Positions 1 to 8,623 of a stretch of 17,318 bases of DNA are shown one piece after another. How positions within the stretch are numbered: position 1 is the stretch's first letter; every line of letters starts with the position of its first letter. The stretch is from Collinsella aerofaciens. GTDB taxonomy: Bacteria; Actinomycetota; Coriobacteriia; Coriobacteriales; Coriobacteriaceae. The DNA is taken from assembly GCA_030841765.1 (NCBI GenBank), contig JAUUSS010000044.1:1-17318 (forward strand). Direction: 5' to 3'. The notes beneath the pieces were generated by a model that worked only from the letters and a program-made list of their open reading frames with translations, ran no database searches and was not told the origin of the DNA. The position numbers and the translations under genes are program-made.

Positions 1-107
1 GGAGAAATATATTAAGGTCCCTGCTCTACAGTCCTGCGCAAGACGGAGAGCACATTAAGTGCTCTCCTTTGCGTGCGGAACTCGCGATGACCTTAATATA
101 TTTCTCC
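1..107 (+). repeat. Dispersed structured element, copy A (complete)
   Basis: A noncoding unit with three visible parts. The outer arms, 1-19 and 89-107, are a perfect 19-base inverted repeat (GGAGAAATATATTAAGGTC on the left). Inside, 21-78 is a 58-base core shared with the right end of the window. Within the core, 45-53 pairs with 59-67 (GGAGAGCAC with GTGCTCTCC) around an ATTAA loop. A weaker lower helix (CGCAA 37-41 with TTGCG 69-73) can be drawn in this copy only. The unit lies 59 bases past the stop of the phosphatase gene at 167-793, so on the minus strand it could also act as that gene's 3' structure, but no T-run follows it. I do not recognise the family. The strand given is arbitrary: the orientation in which both copies read alike. 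Function is unknown. Confidence 0.8.
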
Positions 108-166
108 GGCCCTCCGCCGTGCTCGGGAGACGACACGTTGATGTCTGCTTAACTCTGCTCGCTCAG

Positions 167-793
167 CTAATTACTTTGTTGGGGATCCACTATTTGCTGG
201 AGGGTGAACTTGCATTGGGGCCTGTCGCTCTCTCCTTGCAAATCTTCCTCGTCGAAATCGAAGATCATGATGGCACAGTTGGGGAGTTTTGTTGGGAGCT
301 TGAAGCCCTCTGGGGCTGCGGCCTTGATAAATTGGCGGCTGGCGCTGCCGTGGCTTACTGCTAGGAGGGTTTCGATGCCCTCGGAGCCCATGAGATTGGT
401 GAGGGTGCCTACCATGCGTTCTTGTAACGCTTTGCTTCCCTCTCCTCCGAAGGGGACCAGGTCCTCGCCCGGATCCCAGACGTCGGTGGGTAGCGCGTTG
501 TGGGGGCCTTCTTCGAAGGAGCCGTAGCAGCGCTCGATGATGCCTTCGCAGGGCTCGACTGCTGCATCCGAACCCAGGAGTTCGCATGCGACGAGACTTG
601 CCGTGTCCATGGCTCGGCCTAAGGGTGATGAGACCACTTTGTCGGGGACGACGCCGTTGGCTTTGAGCCACGCGGCGGCTGCCTGTGCCTGTTGACGGCC
701 CAGGTCGGTCAAAGGTGAATCGCAGCGGCCCTGGACCAGCTTTTTGACGTTGAATTCCGTCTGGCCGTGACGGAGTAGATAGAGACGCTTCAT
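167..793 (-). CDS. Histidine phosphatase family protein (phosphoglycerate mutase-like)
   Basis: The 208-residue protein belongs to the histidine phosphatase superfamily, cytoplasmic enzymes that use a phospho-histidine intermediate. The signature RHG is at residues 8-10 (His9 as nucleophile). Arg60 in SSPLGRAMDTA, Glu87 in IIERCYGSFEEG and the second His148 in AVSHGSASR complete the expected active site. Length fits the short cofactor-dependent-mutase-like members, many of which are broad phosphatases rather than glycolytic mutases, so the substrate cannot be assigned and gpmA/gpmB is not claimed. The ATG at 793 is preceded by AAGGGGAG at good spacing. It starts 39 bases after the cation efflux gene on the same strand, so the two are probably co-transcribed. 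The acidic, proline-rich tail (about 180-208) is not part of the core fold. Confidence 0.85.
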   Translation of the reverse strand: MKRLYLLRHGQTEFNVKKLVQGRCDSPLTDLGRQQAQAAAAWLKANGVVPDKVVSSPLGRAMDTASLVACELLGSDAAVEPCEGIIERCYGSFEEGPHNALPTDVWDPGEDLVPFGGEGSKALQERMVGTLTNLMGSEGIETLLAVSHGSASRQFIKAAAPEGFKLPTKLPNCAIMIFDFDEEDLQGESDRPQCKFTLQQIVDPQQSN

Positions 794-832
794 GCTCTCC
801 CCTTCTGCTTCAGTTACCTTGCCGGCACAGCT

Positions 833-1987
833 CTACTCGTGGGTATGCCCTACGTAGTCTTCGTCGATCGTAATCTTGGCAATCGACTTGGGATATTCCG
901 ATTCGACTCGTTGTGCCAGCGCGTGCTTTACGTCTTCGGCACTCATCTGCAGATCTGAGGGTCGCACGCAGTCAAAGATCACGTTGGTGTGCGTGGGGCC
1001 CGGCACGCAACGCAAATCGTGAATTGAAAGGCGGTTATCAATCTCCTGGGCCATAGCGTTGATGCGCAGGCGCATGCTCGCCGCCTTTGGATCGTCGGTC
1101 ACGATGGGATCGTAATGGAGCGTGACGATCATGCCGTCCTCGTCCCTAAACGACTGCTCGATGTTATCGAGCGTGTCGTGGCTTTCCAGCGGGCTGGCCT
1201 CGGCCGCCATCTCGGCGTGCGCACTTGCAAACTTCCTACCCGGACCGTAATCGTGAACCATCAGGTCATGAACGCCCAAAACACCGGGGTAGCTCATGAT
1301 CTTGTCTCGGATGTGCTTGACCAACTTGGGATCGGGTGCCTGACCCAAAAGCGGGCTCACCGTATCTTGGATAAGCTCAAAGCCGCTCCAGCCAATATAG
1401 GCGCCAACGGCAAGGCCGACCCATGCGTCAAGATTGATGTGCGTCACCTGGGAAACAATCGCGCACACTAACACGGCGCCTGTGGCAAGGACATCGTTCT
1501 TGGAATCCTGAGCGGTCGCATGTAGCGTCTCGGACTCAATGCGGTCACCGAGCTTTTGGTTGAGGGCCGCCATCCACAGCTTAACAACCATCGAAAGTGC
1601 CAGGACTACCACCAGGGCAAGCGAGAACTCGACAGGCTCGGGGTGGATGACGCGTTCAACCGAGGACTTCACCAACTCAACGCCAATCAGCAGCACGAGC
1701 GCCGCCACGACCAGACCCGAGAGATACTCGTAGCGACCGTGGCCGTAAGGATGCTCGGGGTCGGCCGGCTTGCTCGCCAACTTAAAACCCAGCACGCTCA
1801 CGATATTCGAGCTGGCATCGGACAGGTTGTTCATGGCATCCGCCACGATCGAAACCGATCCCGAAACCACACCAATGGCACCCTTTGCAGCACAAAGTGC
1901 AACATTAGCGAGAATACACACCACGCCCGTCAACGTGCCCACGCGCGCACGGTCACCCTGCGCACGACGAACAATCCACTCGACCAT
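833..1987 (-). CDS. Cation diffusion facilitator (CDF) metal efflux transporter, Mn-like metal site
   Basis: A 384-residue inner-membrane transporter of the CDF family, which exports divalent metal ions in exchange for protons. Several hydrophobic helices occupy about 15-210, followed by a soluble C-terminal domain with the usual CDF dimerisation features. The transmembrane metal site reads DAMNNLSDA at 50-58 (N53-x3-D57) and DSKND at 161-165 (D161-x3-D165). Zinc CDFs normally have HxxxD at both places, and Asn/Asp sites are associated with manganese exporters, so Mn2+ is the best guess but unproven. The loop at 79-84 (HPYGHG) and the C-terminal GHTHE are His-rich. The ATG at 1987 has a G-rich ribosome site (GGGGGCGGA) just upstream. 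It heads a probable two-gene unit with the phosphatase gene, after a 150-base gap with hairpins. Confidence 0.9.
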   Translation of the reverse strand: MVEWIVRRAQGDRARVGTLTGVVCILANVALCAAKGAIGVVSGSVSIVADAMNNLSDASSNIVSVLGFKLASKPADPEHPYGHGRYEYLSGLVVAALVLLIGVELVKSSVERVIHPEPVEFSLALVVVLALSMVVKLWMAALNQKLGDRIESETLHATAQDSKNDVLATGAVLVCAIVSQVTHINLDAWVGLAVGAYIGWSGFELIQDTVSPLLGQAPDPKLVKHIRDKIMSYPGVLGVHDLMVHDYGPGRKFASAHAEMAAEASPLESHDTLDNIEQSFRDEDGMIVTLHYDPIVTDDPKAASMRLRINAMAQEIDNRLSIHDLRCVPGPTHTNVIFDCVRPSDLQMSAEDVKHALAQRVESEYPKSIAKITIDEDYVGHTHE

Positions 1988-2070
1988 CTATATCCGCCCC
2001 CACGGCACTACCCATATATCTATTGCTCAAACGGATTGTAGTGTAGCCACTTTGTCTCCCAGATACAAAG

Positions 2071-2098
2071 AGGCCGCAGCCCGCACGGGCCACGGCCT
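2071..2098 (-). terminator. Candidate intrinsic terminator after the fab-EIIC operon
   Basis: On the minus strand AGGCCG pairs with CGGCCT, followed after a TG/TG mismatch by GCCC with GGGC around a GTGC loop. The hairpin is followed by CTTTGTAT, a weak U-tract. It lies about 40 bases past the EIIC stop (2138), the right place to end the fatty-acid operon transcript. The short T-run makes efficiency uncertain. Confidence 0.55.
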
Positions 2099-2106
2099 TG
2101 GAGCAT

Positions 2107-2129
2107 GACAAAAGAATCGTCCTTTTGTC
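2107..2129 (-). other. A/T-rich hairpin just past the EIIC stop
   Basis: GACAAAAG at one end pairs with CTTTTGTC at the other, an eight-pair stem, extendable by a wobble and an A-T pair. It begins eight bases after the EIIC stop codon and precedes the GC-rich hairpin at 2071-2098. It may protect the mRNA 3' end or form a tandem terminator with its neighbour; on its own it lacks a GC-rich stem and clear T-run. Confidence 0.45.
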
Positions 2130-2137
2130 GCACAGGT

Positions 2138-3376
2138 TTATGCGCTTACTTCAGCAGCGCTCGCCACTGTTTCGGGTGAATCGGCCCCGTCTTCTGCCGC
2201 CTGTCCCTGCGCCGGCACCACGCCAAAGCAGTAGCTCAGCGCCGCAGACACCGCAAATGCCACACCGCCGGCAACGCAGCACCACAGCAGGTTCGAGATG
2301 CCGCCCGTGGCAAAGCCAATGACCATAAGGACATTCGTCATGCCGATGGTATAGGCCGTAACGTGGCCCACGGCCGCAACAAGGCCTCCGACGGCGCCGC
2401 CAATGGCCATGTACGTCAGGCACCTGCCATATTTAAAGCCGCAACCGTACAGCGCCGGCTCGCTTACGCCGCCAAGAATACCCGAGATTGAATAGCCCAG
2501 CATGAGTGCCTTCTCGTCCTTATCCGCAACGCGGAGCGACGCGCCAAAGGGCATGCCCCAAACGGCGAACGTCGCCATCGTCGCGGCGATCAGGATGCAC
2601 GAATCCGTTCCCACACTCATAAACTGAGCATAGGCAAGCGATAGGACAACGTTGCTGACGCCTGCAATCTTAAGAAACTCCCAACCCGCGGCAAGCCCCA
2701 TGAGCGTGAGCAGCGACACGATGCCACCGGAATTGCCAAGCATAAACATAAGCTGGCCCAACAGCATGCCCAGATAGCTGCCCGCCGGCGCCGTAATACA
2801 CAGCGAAACCGGAACCATGACAAGCATGGTCGCAAACGGAACGAACGAAAACGCCACGGCCTTAGGGATAACGCGCTGAAAGAAACACTCCACTCGCCAT
2901 AGCACGGGCACCGAGATGAGAACCGGAATAACAGTCGTCGTGTAATCGTTGACCGGCGCGGGAAGCAGACCATACACGGAAGTCATCGATGTCCCCGTCG
3001 TCGATGCGGCATCGACGAGCTTAAGCAGATCGGGCGCAATCAATACGCCGCCCAGCATCATGCCTAGCTGCTCCGAGCAACCGAGCTGGCGGGCGGCCGC
3101 CCAACCAAGATAAATGGGCAAAAAGTAGTAGCCGGCGTTATAGAGCCAACTGTAGAACAGGCGATAGATTTCGGAATCGGCAGACCACAGGCCCAGCATA
3201 CCTTCGCCCATAATGACGGCAACGGTGCGGAACAACGCCGCGCAGACAATAAACGGCAGCGCCGACATCATGCTTTTGGACAGATAGTCCACCACGGCCA
3301 TGGCGTTTGATGAAACCGTCGTTGTAAACGAGGTGTTAGAAACTTGTAGCATGGAACGCCTTTCCCAATATGACAT
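2138..3376 (-). CDS. Orphan PTS EIIC membrane subunit (glucose/beta-glucoside superfamily)
   Basis: A 412-residue polytopic membrane protein resembling the EIIC channel of sugar phosphotransferase systems of the sucrose/beta-glucoside type. Family landmarks: NDYTTTVIPVLISV at 143-156 followed by a long run of helices, GTDSC near 256-260, GMPFGAS at 274-280 and GVSEPALYG at 303-311, matching the conserved GxxEPxxYG loop. There is no EIIB (phospho-cysteine) or EIIA (phospho-histidine) domain here or next door, so it would need partners encoded elsewhere. The open frame extends upstream to 3652, but that stretch has no membrane character and lies over accDA codons. The ATG at 3376 has AAAGGGA about 11 bases upstream; a second ATG at 3352 has GGAAAGG at ideal spacing and gives 404 residues, so either may be used. 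It starts 16 bases after the accDA stop, which suggests co-transcription. Substrate unknown. Confidence 0.8.
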   Translation of the reverse strand: MSYWERRSMLQVSNTSFTTTVSSNAMAVVDYLSKSMMSALPFIVCAALFRTVAVIMGEGMLGLWSADSEIYRLFYSWLYNAGYYFLPIYLGWAAARQLGCSEQLGMMLGGVLIAPDLLKLVDAASTTGTSMTSVYGLLPAPVNDYTTTVIPVLISVPVLWRVECFFQRVIPKAVAFSFVPFATMLVMVPVSLCITAPAGSYLGMLLGQLMFMLGNSGGIVSLLTLMGLAAGWEFLKIAGVSNVVLSLAYAQFMSVGTDSCILIAATMATFAVWGMPFGASLRVADKDEKALMLGYSISGILGGVSEPALYGCGFKYGRCLTYMAIGGAVGGLVAAVGHVTAYTIGMTNVLMVIGFATGGISNLLWCCVAGGVAFAVSAALSYCFGVVPAQGQAAEDGADSPETVASAAEVSA

Positions 3377-3392
3377 GCGGGCTGTCCCTTTG

Positions 3393-5103
3393 TCACATCG
3401 TGCGGTACTGACCGATTGCGCGGTACTTTTCGTAGCGGAGGTTTGTGAGGGTCGCGTCGTCGAGCTGCCCAAGCGTATCGAAGGCATCAAATGCCGAGGA
3501 CATGACGGCACCGGCGATCTCCTCATGCGACAGGCCCCTATCGTCAACAATGCCGTCGATGATGCCGAGCGCCAACAGATCGGGGGCCGTGAGCTTAAGC
3601 GCCTCGGCGGCCTCATTCGCGCGCTCGGTATCCTTCCACAGGATCGACGCACAGGCCTCGGGGCTCACGACCGAATAGGCCGAGCTCGAGAGCATCAGGA
3701 TGCGGTCGGCCACGGACAGCGCCAGCGCGCCACCAGAGCCGCCCTCGCCTGTCACCACCGAGACAATCGGCGTCTTGAGGCCGCTCATCTCCATGAGATT
3801 CTGGGCAATCGCCTCGCCCTGGCCGCGCTCCTCGGCACCGATGCCGCAAAACGCGCCCGAAGTATCGACCAGACACAGAACCGGTCGACCAAACTTTTCG
3901 GCCTGGCGTATAAGGCGACGCGCTTTGCGGTAGCCCTCGGGATGTGCCATACCAAAGTTGCGACGCATGCGCTCTTTGGTCGTGGTACCGCGCTCGACGG
4001 CGATAACCGTCACGGGTCGCCCGTCTTTCCAGCCAATGCCAGCCACCACGGCGGCGTCGTCGCCAAAGTAACGGTCGCCATGCAGCTCCACAAATCCATC
4101 CAGGCCCAGCGAGATCATCTCGCCCGCCGTGGCGCGATCTGCCGAGCGGGTCTGCTTGACAATCTCGAGCGCGGTTTTTGGTGCGGTCGAGCGCTTGAAC
4201 AAGTGTCCCAGCTTTTTGCCGCGACGACCCGTATGCACGATCTCATGCGGTGCCCCCAGGCCGGGCGCGTGCCCTTCGTGCAGTGCCAGCAGCTCGCCTA
4301 CCGTGAGCGCAATCTCGCCACGCGGAACAACGGCATCGCAAAAGCCGTGCCCCAGCAAAAACTCGGAGCGCTGGAATCCCTTGGGCAGGCGCTTGTGCAT
4401 GTTCTGCTCGATCACGCGCGGGCCGGCAAATGCCGTCAGGGCATCGGGCTCGGCCAGGATAATATCGCCCTCCATGGCAAAGCTCGCGGTTACGCCTCCG
4501 GTCGTGGGGTCGGTGAGCACCGTGATATATAGACCGCCCGCCTCGCTGTGGCGCCTAACCGCCGCAGAAATCTTGGCCATCTGCATAAGCGACGTCACGC
4601 CCTCTTGCATGCGCGCGCCGCCCGAAACGGTAAAGCCGACAACTGGCAATCCAAGCTCGGTCGCTCGCTCAAATGTGCGACAGATCTTCTCGCCCACCAC
4701 GGAACCCATCGAGCCCATCATAAAGTTGGCGTCCATAAAGAAGAGCGCGGTATCGCAACCGCAGATTTTGCCCCTGCCGCACACAACGGCGTCGCGCTCG
4801 CCCGAACGCTCGCGCACGCTCTTAAGCTTGTCGGCATAGCCGGGAAACGAGAGGAAGTCCTCCGACGCCAGATTGGCATCCCATTCCTCAAACGTGCCCT
4901 CGTCGACCGTCATGCGCATGCGCGCGCGACCGCTCACGCGAAAGTGTTTGCCGCAACGAGGGCAGACCTCGAGGTTGTCGTGCAGGCGTGCTTCATCGAT
5001 CACGCGGCGACACTCCGGGCACTTGATAAACACGTGGCGCGCGGGAAACTCGGCGCACGACTCGGTCATCGGCCCCTCGAGGACGTTGACCGTCTTTGCT
5101 TTT

Positions 5104-5117
<14 letters not shown>
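3393..5117 (-). CDS. accDA: Acetyl-CoA carboxylase carboxyltransferase, fused beta-alpha subunit (AccD-AccA)
   Basis: This 574-residue protein joins both carboxyltransferase subunits, which in E. coli are separate AccD and AccA. It moves the carboxyl group from biotin on AccB to acetyl-CoA, giving malonyl-CoA. The AccD half (about 1-285) starts with the zinc ribbon Cys33, Cys36, Cys52, Cys55 and continues with the crotonase-like fold (GGARMQEG motif). The AccA half (about 290-574) shows FVELHGDRYFGDD, RRNFGMAHPEGYRKA, GAEERGQGEAIAQNL, GEGGSGGALA and SPEACASILWKD, all close to E. coli AccA. The first ATG (5117) overlaps the accC stop by 14 bases and has GGGG eight bases upstream; the ATG at 5111 is also possible. 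The overlap suggests translational coupling. Fusion in this order fits operons where accD precedes accA. Confidence 0.95.
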
Positions 5118-6447
<1,330 letters not shown>

Positions 6448-6457
6448 GAAGCCTTCC

Positions 6458-6880
6458 TTAACTTTCGTGCATGAGTGCAAAAGACATATCGGCGCGGCAG
6501 CAAACCTCACCGTTGACGCTCGCAGTACCCGTCGCAAAGCGGAACGGCCCGCGCGCACGCGTGATGGTGCACACCAGATCAACCGTGTCGCCCGGGCGCA
6601 CCGGACGCTTAAAGCGCACCTTGTCCAGACTCGTGTAGAACGGCGTCGCGCCGCGCGCTTCCTCGTCGCCCATCAGCAGCACGCAACAGTTTTGGGCGAG
6701 CATCTCGCACTGAATCACGCCGGGGACCACCGGGTTTCCCGGAAAATGCCCCTGCAAAAAGTACTCGTCGCCCGTGATCGTGATCTTGCCGTGGGCCTCG
6801 TCGCCCACCAGCTCGGCCTCGTCGAGCAAAAGCATCGGCTCGCGATGCGGCAACAGCTTCTTGAGCTCTTCTTTGTTCAT
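6458..6880 (-). CDS. fabZ: 3-hydroxyacyl-ACP dehydratase FabZ
   Basis: The 140-residue cytoplasmic enzyme removes water from 3-hydroxyacyl-ACP to give trans-2-enoyl-ACP in each elongation cycle. The hotdog-fold landmarks are LLPHREPMLLLD at 9-20 and GHFPGNPVVPGVIQCEMLAQ at 44-63, with catalytic His45 and Glu59 fourteen residues apart as in E. coli. Three in-frame starts lie close together: GTG 6889, ATG 6886 and ATG 6880. I chose 6880 because AGGTGAT, complementary to the 16S rRNA tail, sits five bases before it; the alternatives add two or three residues. It begins nine bases after the accB stop. No fabA- or fabM-like isomerase is present in the window, so this gene set alone does not explain unsaturated fatty acid synthesis. 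Confidence 0.95.
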   Translation of the reverse strand: MNKEELKKLLPHREPMLLLDEAELVGDEAHGKITITGDEYFLQGHFPGNPVVPGVIQCEMLAQNCCVLLMGDEEARGATPFYTSLDKVRFKRPVRPGDTVDLVCTITRARGPFRFATGTASVNGEVCCRADMSFALMHES

Positions 6881-6889
6881 GGACATCAC

Positions 6890-7333
6890 CTATCCGATCC
6901 TCATGAGGCAGCTGCCAAACTCCACGAGGTCGCCGTCGGCCACGCAGATCTCGAGCACCTCGCCGTCTGCCTCGGCCGTCACCTCGTTGAGAACCTTCAT
7001 GGCCTCGATGATGCAGAGGGTCTCGCCGGCCTTGACCTTAGAGCCCACGTGCACAAACGGCTCGTCGCCCGGCGCCGGGGCAGCATAGAAAACGCCGACC
7101 ATGGGAGCGGTCACCTCGGTGCCCTTGGGCTCCGGTGCGGCGGCAGGCATGGCGACAGGAGCCACCGCCGGAGCAGTCACGGCACTCGGCATAGGCATGG
7201 GCACGGCAACCGGCTGTGCGGCGCTCGCGCGCTCGAGTTCGACCGCGGTGCCATCGGGCTCCTCAACGCGCACGCGCGTGAGGCCGCGGTCCTCCATAAC
7301 ATCGGCTATCTCGGCAAGTCTTTTGGAATCCAT
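6890..7333 (-). CDS. accB: Biotin carboxyl carrier protein of acetyl-CoA carboxylase (BCCP)
   Basis: A 147-residue protein that carries biotin between AccC and the carboxyltransferase. The C-terminal biotinyl domain (about 73-147) contains EAMKVLNEV at 110-118, so Lys113 is the expected biotinylation site. It is joined to an N-terminal helical segment (1-36) by an Ala/Pro/Val/Met-rich flexible linker at about 38-70, typical of BCCPs. The ATG at 7333 is preceded by GAGGAG, and lies three bases after the fabF stop, so its ribosome site overlaps the end of fabF. The ligase expected to biotinylate it, BirA, is encoded divergently at the head of the same cluster. Confidence 0.96.
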   Translation of the reverse strand: MDSKRLAEIADVMEDRGLTRVRVEEPDGTAVELERASAAQPVAVPMPMPSAVTAPAVAPVAMPAAAPEPKGTEVTAPMVGVFYAAPAPGDEPFVHVGSKVKAGETLCIIEAMKVLNEVTAEADGEVLEICVADGDLVEFGSCLMRIG

Positions 7334-7336
7334 GCT

Positions 7337-8584
7337 CTAGCTCCTCGTATATCTACGCAGCGCGATGGCGGCGTTATGCCCACCAAAGCCCAGGTTGGTC
7401 GAAAGCGCCCAGGTAAGGTCGGCGCGAACCGCGCGATTGGGCGTGTAGTCAAGATCGCAGGCGGGATCGGGTGTGTGGTAGTTAATGGTCGGCGGCACCA
7501 CGCCCTGCTCGAGCGCCATGGCACAGGCCATGACCTCGATGGCACCCGTGGCACCGATCATATGGCCGGTCATCGACTTGGTCGACGAGACGTGCGCGGC
7601 TCGTGCCGCGTCCTCGCCGAGCGCACGCTTAATGCCCGCCGTCTCAGACGAATCGTTGAGCTTGGTCGAGGTGCCGTGAGCGTTGATGTAGAGGCCCTCG
7701 GAAGGCTTGACGTCGCCCTCGGCAACCGCCAGCGATATCGCGCGGGCAATGCCGGCAGCCTCGGGATCGGGGCTCGTGATGTGATAGGCATCATCGGTGT
7801 TGCCGTAGCCCACGATCTCTGCATAAATGTGCGCACCGCGCGCCTGCGCATGCTCCATGCCCTCGAGCACCAACACGCAGGCGCCCTCGCCCATCACAAA
7901 GCCGTCGCGGTCTGCATCAAACGGACGGCATGCCGTCGCGGGATCGGGGTTGGTGGTCAATGCGCGACAGGACGTAAAGCCCGCAACGGCATCGGGGATA
8001 ATGGCCGCCTCGGCGCCGCCGGCGAGAATCGCATCGGCATAGCCATGCTTGATGGCGCGGAACGCCTCGCCCACGGCATGTGCCGAGGTCGCGCAGGCGG
8101 TCACCACGGGCAGGGTCGGGCCCTTTGCCTTGTGGCGGATTGCGATATTGCCCGAAGCCATATTGGGGATCATCATCGCAATCATATAGGGCGATGCACG
8201 GCGAGGCCCTCGATCGGCGATCGTGTGGACGTTGTCGACAAGTGTCTGCATGCCGCCCACGCCTGAACCCACGTAGACGCCCAGGCGTTCGCGATCGATG
8301 GCGCCTTCGACATCAAAGCCCGCATCGTGCATGGCCTCGTCCGACGCCGCCAGGGCAAACTGAACGCAGGGGTCCAGGTGCTTGGCGTCACGCTTACCAA
8401 AGTACTCGTTGCCGTCAAAACCCTTGACCTCGGCCGCCACCTTAACGGCAAACGCATCGGTATCGAAGTGCGTGATCGGGCCGATGCCGCACGTGCCGGC
8501 GCACATGGCCGCCCAGGTAGCAAGCGCCGTGTTACCGAGCGGCGATACGGCACCGATACCGGTGATTGCAACTCTCTGTTCCAT
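7337..8584 (-). CDS. fabF: 3-oxoacyl-ACP synthase II (beta-ketoacyl-ACP synthase FabF)
   Basis: This 415-residue condensing enzyme adds two carbons from malonyl-ACP to a growing acyl-ACP. The thiolase-fold catalytic triad is visible: Cys164 in VTACATSAHA, His303 in NAHGTSTKLND and His341 in MTGHMIGATGA; the C-terminal NLGFGGHNAA is the usual KAS glycine-rich motif. The frame extends six codons upstream to an ATG at 8602 with no ribosome site, whereas GAGGAG lies six bases before the ATG at 8584, giving the family-typical MEQRVAITGIG start. An adjacent ATG at 8587 is only three bases from that site and less likely. It starts 39 bases after fabG. Confidence 0.96.
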   Translation of the reverse strand: MEQRVAITGIGAVSPLGNTALATWAAMCAGTCGIGPITHFDTDAFAVKVAAEVKGFDGNEYFGKRDAKHLDPCVQFALAASDEAMHDAGFDVEGAIDRERLGVYVGSGVGGMQTLVDNVHTIADRGPRRASPYMIAMMIPNMASGNIAIRHKAKGPTLPVVTACATSAHAVGEAFRAIKHGYADAILAGGAEAAIIPDAVAGFTSCRALTTNPDPATACRPFDADRDGFVMGEGACVLVLEGMEHAQARGAHIYAEIVGYGNTDDAYHITSPDPEAAGIARAISLAVAEGDVKPSEGLYINAHGTSTKLNDSSETAGIKRALGEDAARAAHVSSTKSMTGHMIGATGAIEVMACAMALEQGVVPPTINYHTPDPACDLDYTPNRAVRADLTWALSTNLGFGGHNAAIALRRYTRS

Positions 8585-8623
8585 CATGGTCTCCTCATTC
8601 AAGCCGTTGTGTGGCTCTGGTTT

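Larger units (their letters stand above)
1988..2137 (-). other. 150-base intergenic region between EIIC gene and CDF gene
   Basis: This spacer holds three small inverted repeats in a row, given as plus-strand positions: 2050-2055 with 2065-2070 (CTTTGT/ACAAAG), 2071-2098 and 2107-2129. The last two are listed as candidate terminator structures for the fab-EIIC transcript. A possible -10 for the CDF gene on the minus strand is TACAAT (plus 2035-2040), but no convincing -35 lies 16-18 bases upstream, so I do not call a promoter. Confidence 0.5.

Noticed and set aside
1..107. Retron-type msr-msd RNA because of the long end-pairing arms
   Set aside because: No reverse transcriptase gene lies in the window near either copy, and the core lacks recognisable msr features.
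3377..3652. 92-residue N-terminal extension of the EIIC gene
   Set aside because: It is Arg/Ser-rich, lies over the 3' codons of accDA, and two ATGs with ribosome sites (3376, 3352) directly precede the conserved part.
3300..4532. 410-codon plus-strand open frame opposite accDA
   Set aside because: Same reason: the opposite strand encodes a clear AccA/AccD domain pair, and this frame has no ribosome site or motif.
6448..6582. 45-residue N-terminal extension of accC
   Set aside because: Covers fabZ codons and has no biotin carboxylase similarity; the ATG at 6447 has a good ribosome site.
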